Assembly (NCBI RefSeq): GCF_014268445.2
Contig: NZ_CP077089.1
Coordinates: 1,853,501-1,917,500 of the forward strand
Direction: 5' to 3'
Length of the DNA stretch: 64,000 nt
From: Pseudomonas tensinigenes
GTDB lineage: Bacteria > Pseudomonadota > Gammaproteobacteria > Pseudomonadales > Pseudomonadaceae
A program made the translations under genes and the position numbers. The notes under the pieces are model-generated. The model did no database searches. It had not been told where the DNA came from and saw only the letters and a program-made list of their open reading frames with translations. Below are positions 51,576 to 59,400 of the stretch, one piece after another; the stretch's first letter is position 1, and each line of letters starts with the position of its first letter.

Positions 51576-52934
51576 TTATTTCAGTTCGGGCAGGCGCGCT
51601 TCGTTTTTCACTTCGGTCGCAGCGATCGCATCGGCCGGCAGCACCACCCTTTGTTTGCTCAGCAACTGGCCCATGTTCGCCAGCACGCGGTACATCGAAT
51701 ATTCCTCGGTGTAGCGGATTTCGGTGTAGCGACGGTTGGCGTTGTAGAGCTCGTTTTCACTGTCGAGCAAGTCGAGCAAAGTCCGTTGGCCGAGGCCGAA
51801 CTGATCCTGATAGGCCGCGCGTACGCGTTTGGTGGTTTCCGCGTATTCGCGGGCGGTCGGGGTCTGTTTCTTCGCGTTTTCCATGGCGTTCCACGCCAGG
51901 CGGATGTTCTCGTTGAGCTGGCGCAGGGCGTTGTTGCGGATGTCCATCGCCTGATTGATGTCGTGGGCATTGGCGGCCAGTCGGGCCTTGTCGCTGCCGC
52001 CACGGAACAGGTTGTAGTTCATCACCACCCCCACGCGCCATTCGTTGTCGTGGCCTTCATCGCCTTGCACGTTGTTGTTCGCGCCGACGGCGGCTTCGGC
52101 ATCGAAGCGCGGGTAGAACGGCGATTTGGCGACTTCGTACTGGCTCTCGGCCGATTGCACGTCAGCCTGGGCGGACTTCAGATACGGGTTGTTGTCGACC
52201 ATGCTCTGTTGGGCTTCACGCAATTCGGTCGGCAGTTCGCCACGGGTCGAGGCCGGGGTTTCCAGCTCATCGGGCATCCGCCCGACCACGCTGTAGAAGT
52301 TCGATTCGGCGTCGGCCAGATCGACTTCGGCGGTGTCGAGGTTGTTTTGCGCCAAGGCCTTACGGGCTACCGATTGGTCGGAGTCAGCGGTGCTGCCGAC
52401 GCCACGCTCGGTGCGCAGACCGATCTGGTCGTTGACGCGCAAGTGCGCCTGCAGGTTGTTCTTGGCCAGGGTCACCAGCTCGCGACGTTTGAGCACTTCG
52501 AGGTAGACCTCGATGGTGCGCAGGGCGAGATCCTGGGCGGTGCCTTGCGCGTAATACGCGCGCGAATTGGACACGCCCTTGGTGCGCTCGACTTCGTTGG
52601 CGGTGTTGAAACCGTCGAACAGCATCTGCCGCAGACGCAGTTCGGACTGGGTGTAGTTGAGGATTTCGGTGTGGTGATTACCGAAGGCCCGAGTGTTGGT
52701 GTTGTCGCTGTAGCCACGGCCATACGCGGCGTTCAAATCGACGGACGGATAGAAGCCGCCCTTGGCCACTTTGACTTGTTCATCAGCCGACAGGCGGGCG
52801 TCCACGCGCGAGGCCAGTTCCGGGTGAGTGGCGATGGTGCTTTGAATCGCCTCGGTGAGGTTCATGGCCTGGGCTTGAGAAGTGCAAGCCATGGCCAGCA
52901 AAACCGCGCTGCAGAGGGGGGTTAGAACGCGCAT
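51576..52934 (-). CDS. TolC-family outer-membrane secretion channel (LapE-like)
   Basis: 452 residues. The signal peptide MRVLTPLCSAVLLAMACTSQ ends in AQA. The mature protein has the two TolC repeats, with helices of the periplasmic tunnel and two outer-membrane strand pairs. Motifs VAKGGFYPSVDLNAAYGRGY and VAKSPFYPRFDAEAAVGANN mark the repeats. GGGAG lies eight bases before ATG 52934. It is the first gene of a TolC-ABC-HlyD operon divergent from the adhesin. Confidence 0.93.
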   Translation of the reverse strand: MRVLTPLCSAVLLAMACTSQAQAMNLTEAIQSTIATHPELASRVDARLSADEQVKVAKGGFYPSVDLNAAYGRGYSDNTNTRAFGNHHTEILNYTQSELRLRQMLFDGFNTANEVERTKGVSNSRAYYAQGTAQDLALRTIEVYLEVLKRRELVTLAKNNLQAHLRVNDQIGLRTERGVGSTADSDQSVARKALAQNNLDTAEVDLADAESNFYSVVGRMPDELETPASTRGELPTELREAQQSMVDNNPYLKSAQADVQSAESQYEVAKSPFYPRFDAEAAVGANNNVQGDEGHDNEWRVGVVMNYNLFRGGSDKARLAANAHDINQAMDIRNNALRQLNENIRLAWNAMENAKKQTPTAREYAETTKRVRAAYQDQFGLGQRTLLDLLDSENELYNANRRYTEIRYTEEYSMYRVLANMGQLLSKQRVVLPADAIAATEVKNEARLPELK

Positions 52935-53466
52935 GGGTGCATCTCCCTGAGTCCTGATGGTGTGTTACTGTCGCCAAATATTTGACGATATTTTTAGGTG
53001 TATGCGTTTCACTCTTGTAACAACAGAGCTAAGAACATCCTGAAGCGTAGCTAAGAAAAAATTTTCATAAGGCTTATGCCGAAAAAAACTTATGCGCTTT
53101 GTAAAAACCGGCACATTGTTCAGCACGAAAGCCTTTGTTTTATGCGCTTTAGGGAGCGCAAAAAGGCTTGAGGAAAGTTCCACTCACTTTGCGACATACG
53201 GCGAAGTACTGCTGAAGGGGAGGGACGCGTAGCAGCTGAGGGGCGACAGATTTTTGTCACTCGAGTGATTCATCAGCGTTACGTAGCGTTAGCGGGCGTA
53301 TGGCTTTGATCAGGATGCGGAAGTGCTTGATAGCACTGATGTTTCCGAAAGAGGCCGCCTGCAAAACGAACTGTTGAAGGTGCGAGCGTCACCTACGACA
53401 ACCCGATTGAGCCATGGGCTGCTTCGCTTACCAGTGCCGACGGTGGTCGGCAGCGGAGGATTTCAC
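52935..53466. promoter_or_regulatory. A+T-rich divergent promoter region of the adhesin and its exporter
   Basis: 532 bases much richer in A+T than the genes. It holds a near-symmetric GTCGCCAAATATTTGAC (52970-52986, with a perfect 10-bp core CAAATATTTG) that resembles a FleQ binding sequence. It lies 36 bases before the TolC ATG. An 11-base direct repeat TTATGCGCTTT occurs at 53090 and 53140, exactly 50 bases apart. The adhesin start at 53467 has GGAGGA upstream. FleQ and c-di-GMP regulation of such adhesins is known from other Pseudomonas and is inferred here. Confidence 0.5.
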
Positions 53467-56400
53467 ATGGCAACGCTCATCGGCACAGTCACTAAAGTCA
53501 TTGGCCAGGTTTTCGCCCAGTCAGCCGACGGTACTAAACGCGCACTGGTTGAGGGGGATCGCCTGTTTGCCGGCGATCAACTGATCACCGGCGCAGAAGG
53601 CGCCGTCGCCGTTCATCTGCAAAACGGCCAGGAACTGACCCTCGGACGCGGCAGCAGCATGACCATGACCGGTGAACTGCTGGCGGGTCAGGCGGCGCAT
53701 GTCAATGCCGCGGAGGCCGTGACCCCGAGCGACGCGCAATTGACCGACGTCGAGCAGATCCAGAAAGCCATCGCCGCCGGTGACGACCCGAGCAAAACCG
53801 CTGAAGCCACCGCGGCCGGTCCGAATGCCCCGGGCGGCGCACCGGGCGAGGCGGGCGGCGGCCACAGTTTTGTCCTGTTGACGGAAGTCGGCGGACGCGT
53901 CGATCCGATCATCGGTTTCCCCACCGCCGGGTTCGGCGGTATTCCTGAATTCCCTGAAGAACGCCACAACGCGGTGATCGACAACGGCGATGACACCCCG
54001 GCTGTGGTGGTGCCGCCACCGGTGAACAATCCGGTGACCCTCACCGGTCTGAATGTGGCGGGCGGTGAACTCAACGTCAATGAAGCCAATCTGCCTGACG
54101 GTTCGTCGGCCAACCCCGGTGCACTGACGCAAAGCGGCAGTTTCACCGTGTCGGCACCGGACGGTCTGACCAGCCTGAGCATCGGCGGCATCAACGTTAT
54201 CGTTGGCGGTGTGCCGATCGGCTTCCCGCAATCGATCACCTCGCAGCTGGGCAACACCCTGACCATCACCGGCTACAACCCGGCGACTGGCGTTGTCAGC
54301 TACAGCTACACCCTCAACGGCAACGAAACTCATGCGGCCGGCGACGGCGTGAACAATCTCAGCGAACAGTTCACCGTGATTGCCGGCGACAGCAATGGCG
54401 ACACTGCGACCGGCACGCTCGACGTCAACATCACCGACGATGTGCCAAAAGCCTTTGATGACAACAATGGCACGGCGTCTGAAACGCAGCTGACACTGAC
54501 CGGCAATGTGTTGACCAACGATGTGCAAGGGGCTGATCGTGTGCCCACCGGGCCCGTCACCCCAGGCACTTTCACCGGCACTTACGGCACTTTGGTGCTG
54601 AACGCCAACGGCACTTACACCTATACGCTGAACACCAACGATGCCGACTTCAAAAACCTGCACGGTGGCGGTAACGGCACGGAAACCTTCGCCTACACCA
54701 TCACCGATTCCGATGGCGATACCAGCACTGCCAACCTCGTCCTGCAGATCCACAACAATGACGATCCGGTTGTCATCAACGGCCTGAACGTCGAAGGCGG
54801 GGAGCTAACGGTCTACGAGAAAAATCTCGGCGACGGCAGCGCACCGGATTCCACCGCGCTGACGCAGAACGGTACGTTCACGATCACAGCACTCGATGGC
54901 GTCACCACGCTGACTGTCGGTGGCATAGCCGTCGTCACCAATGGCGTAGCGGCAGGCTTCCCGCAATCCGTGACCACTCCACTCGGCAGCACGCTGACCA
55001 TCACCGGGTTCAACGCCACCACGGGCGTGGTCAGCTACAGCTACACCCTGGTCGACAACGAAACGCATCCAGCCGCCAACGGCGCGAACAATCTGCCTGA
55101 GCAGTTTGCCGTCACCGTGGTCGATGATAATGGCAGCACTGCCAACGGCACGCTCGACGTGAACATCACCGACGACGTGCCCAAAGCCTTTGATGACAGC
55201 AATGGCACGGCGTCTGAAACGCAACTGACACTGACCGGCAACGTGCTGACCAACGATGTGCAGGGCGCCGACCGCGTGGTGACCAATGAAAGTGCCGGGC
55301 CGATCACCGCCGGAACATTCACCGGGACTTACGGCACCTTGGTCCTCAACGCCAACGGCACGTATACCTACACGCTGAACACCAATGACGCCGACTTCAA
55401 AAACCTCCATGGCGGCGGTAATGGCACAGAAACCTTCGCCTACACCATCACCGATTCCGACGGTGACACCAGCACCGCCAACCTTGTCCTGCAGATCCAC
55501 AACAACGACGATCCGGTGATCATCAACGGCCTCGACGTCAATGGCGGTGAACTCACCGTCTACGAGAAAAACCTCAGCGATGGCAGCGCTCCCGACTCCA
55601 CCGCGCTGACCCAAAGCGGCACGTTCACCATCACTGCACTCGATGGCGTCACCACCCTGACCGTCGGCGGCATCGCCGTCGTCACCAACGGCGTTGCCGC
55701 AGGCTTTCCGCAATCCGTGACCACTCCGTTGGGCAGCACACTGACCATCACCGGTTTCAACGCCACCACCGGCGTGGTCAGCTACAGCTACACCCTGGTC
55801 GACAACGAAGCGCATCCAACCGCCAATGGCGCGAACAATCTGCCTGAGCAGTTCGCCGTCACCGTGGTCGATGACAACGGCACCACCGCCAATGCCACCC
55901 TCGACGTGAACATCGTCGACGATTTGCCAAAAGCTGTGGATGACAGCAACACCGGCACTGCGTCGGAAACTCTGCTGACCCTGACCGGCAACGTCCTGAC
56001 CAACGACGTGCAAGGCGCCGACCGCGTACCGAGCGGGCCGGTCACTCCGGGCACTTTCACCGGGACTTACGGCACCTTGGTCCTCAACGCCAACGGCACG
56101 TATACCTACACGCTGAACACCAATGACGCCGACTTCAAAAACCTCCACGGTGGCGGCAACGGCACGGAAACCTTCGCCTACACCATCACCGATTCCGACG
56201 GTGACACCAGCACCGCCAACCTTGTCCTGCAGATCCACAACAACGACGATCCGGTGATCATCAACGGCCTCGACGTCAACGGCGGCGAACTCAGCGTTTA
56301 CGAGAAAAACCTCAGCGACGGCAGTGCGCCGGATTCCACCGCGCTGACCCAGAGCGGCACGTTCACCATCACTGCACTCGATGGCGTGACGACCCTGACT

Positions 56401-59400
56401 GTCGGTGGCATTGCTGTCGTCACCAACGGTGTGGCCGCAGGTTTCCCACAATCGGTCACCACTCCGCTGGGCAGCACACTGACCATCACCGGTTTCAACG
56501 CCACCACCGGCGTGGTCAGCTACAGCTACACCCTGGTCGACAACGAAGAGCATCCAAACGCCAACGGCGCGAACAATCTGCCTGAGCAGTTTGCCGTCAC
56601 CGTGGTCGATGACAACGGCACCACCGCTAACGGCACCCTCGATGTGAACATCGTCGACGACTTGCCGAAAGCCGTGGATGACAGCAACGCCGGCACCGCG
56701 TCGGAAACCCTGCTGACGCTGACCGGCAACGTCCTGACCAACGATGTGCAAGGTGCCGATCGCGTACCGAGCGGACCGGTAACTCCGGGCACCTTCACCG
56801 GGACTTACGGCACCTTGGTCCTCAACGCCAACGGCACGTATACCTACACGCTGAACACCAACGACGCCGACTTCAAAAACCTCCACGGTGGCGGCAACGG
56901 CACGGAAACCTTCGCCTACACCATCACCGATTCCGATGGCGATACCAGCACCGCGAATCTAGTGCTGAACATCCACAACAATGATGATCAGGTCTACCTC
57001 AATGGCCTCGACGTCAACGGCGGCGAACTGACGGTCTACGAGAAAAACCTCAGCGACGGCACCAGCCCAAACACCCCGGCGCTGACCCAGAGCGGCACCT
57101 TTACCGTGACTGCCCTCGATGGTCTGCAAACCCTGACCGTGGGCGGCATCAACGTGGTCACCGGTGGCGTGGCCGCAGGCTTCCCGCAATCGATCGTCAC
57201 GCCGCTCGGCAGCACGTTGACCATCACCGGTTACAACCCAGCCACCGGCGTGGTCAGTTACAGCTACACCCTGGTCGACAACGAAACCCATCCAAACGCC
57301 AACGGCGCCAACAGCATCACCGAGAACTTCAACGTCGTCGCCACCGACACCGATGGCAGCACGGCCAACGGCCAGATCAACGTCAACATCGTCGATGATT
57401 TGCCCAGCGCCCATCCTGATGCCGCATCGGTGGCGGAGGGCGGCACGGTCAGTGGCAATGTCCTGAACAATGACATCGGCGGCGCCGACGGCCCGGCCGT
57501 AACCGGTGCGGTGGTCGGCGTGCGCGCCGGCGCCGACACTTCGACCTCGGCCATCGGCGGCCTCAACAGCAACATCAACGGCACCTACGGCTACCTGACC
57601 CTGGACGCCAACGGCAACGCCGTCTACCACAGTAATCCCAACGCCGTGAACGGCCCGGGCGCAGTGGATGTGTTCACCTACACCGTGCGCGATTCCGACG
57701 GTGATGAAAGCACCACCACCATCACCATCGATGTCGCCAACAGCAAGCTGTGCGCGACCAGCGACACCGACGTCACCGTTTACGAAAAAGCCCTCGACCT
57801 GACCAAGGACGGCGCGGATCTGGCCGCCGGTACAGTCACTGGCAGCGACCCGACCAACACCGGCGAAACCGCGTCCGGCACCTTGGTCGGTTCGGTCGCT
57901 GGTGCGGTCGGTGCAATCAGTTATGCCTTGGTCGGCAGCGCCACCGGCAACTACGGGCAGATCGTTCTCAACCCCAACGGCACGTACACCTACACGCTGA
58001 CCTCGCCGGCGAGCACCACGCCGCATGCCGACGATGGCGCCAACAGCCTGAGCGAAACCTTCACCTATCAGGCCACCGATTCACTGGGCAACATCGTTAC
58101 CAGCACCATCGTTGTGAGCATCGTCGATGACGTGCCAAAAGCTGTGCATGACAACAACGCCAACAGCGCCTCGGAAACGCAACTGACCCTGACCGGCAAC
58201 GTGCTGACCAACGATGTGCAAGGCGCCGACGTGGTCGCAACCGGACCGAATGCCGGGCCGATCACCGCCGGCACCTTCACCGGCACTTACGGGACGCTGG
58301 TGCTCAACGCCAACGGCACGTACACCTACACGCTGAACCCCAACGATGCCGACTTCAAAAACCTGCACGGCGGCGGTAACGGCACCGAGACGTTCACCTA
58401 CACCCTGACCGATGCCGATGGCGACACCAGCACCGCCAACCTGGTGCTCAACATCCACAACAATGACGATCCGGTGCTGCTCAACGGCCTCGACGTCAAT
58501 GGCGGCGAACTCACCGTCTACGAGAAAAACCTCAGCGACGGCACCAGCCCCGACACCCCAGCGCTGACCCAGAGCGGCACCTTCACCGTCACTGCGCTCG
58601 ATGGCTTGCAAACCCTCACCGTTGGGGGCATTGCCGTGGTCACCAATGGTGTCGCCGCAGGCTTCCCGCAATCCGTCGTCTCGCCGCTGGGTAGCACCTT
58701 TACCGTCACCGGTTACAACCCGGCGACCGGTGTCGTCAGTTACAGCTACACCCTGGTCGACAACGAAACCCACCCGAACGCCAACGGTGCCAACAGCCTC
58801 ACCGAGAACTTCAATGTGGTGGCGACGGACACCGATGGCAGCACCGCCAACGGCCAGATAAACGTCAACATCATCGACGACCTGCCGACTGCCAAACCCG
58901 ACACCGGCTCGGTGGCGGAGGGCGGTACGGTCAACGTCAGTGTGCTGGGCAATGACGTCAGCGGTGCCGATGGCGCCGCGACGGTGGTTGGCGTGCGCGC
59001 CGGCAGCAACACCGGCACTTCGGCCATCGGCGGCCTCAACAGCAACATCAACGGCAACTTCGGTTACCTGACCCTCGATGCGGCCGGCAACGCCGTTTAC
59101 CACAGCAACCCGAACTCGGTGAGCCCACCGGGCGCCACCGATACCTTCACCTATACCATCCGCGACAGCGACGGCGATGAAAGCACCACGACCATCACCA
59201 TCAACGTCGCCGACTGCAAACTGGTAGCCTCGGTCGATCAGGACGTGACGGTCTATGAAAAAGCCCTCGACCTGAGCAAGGACGGCGCGGATCTGGCCCC
59301 CGGTACGGTCACCGGCAGCGACCCGAGCAACACCGGCGAAACCGCCACCGGTACGCTGGTCGGCGCGGTCACCGGCGGCACAGGCGCGATCACCTACACC

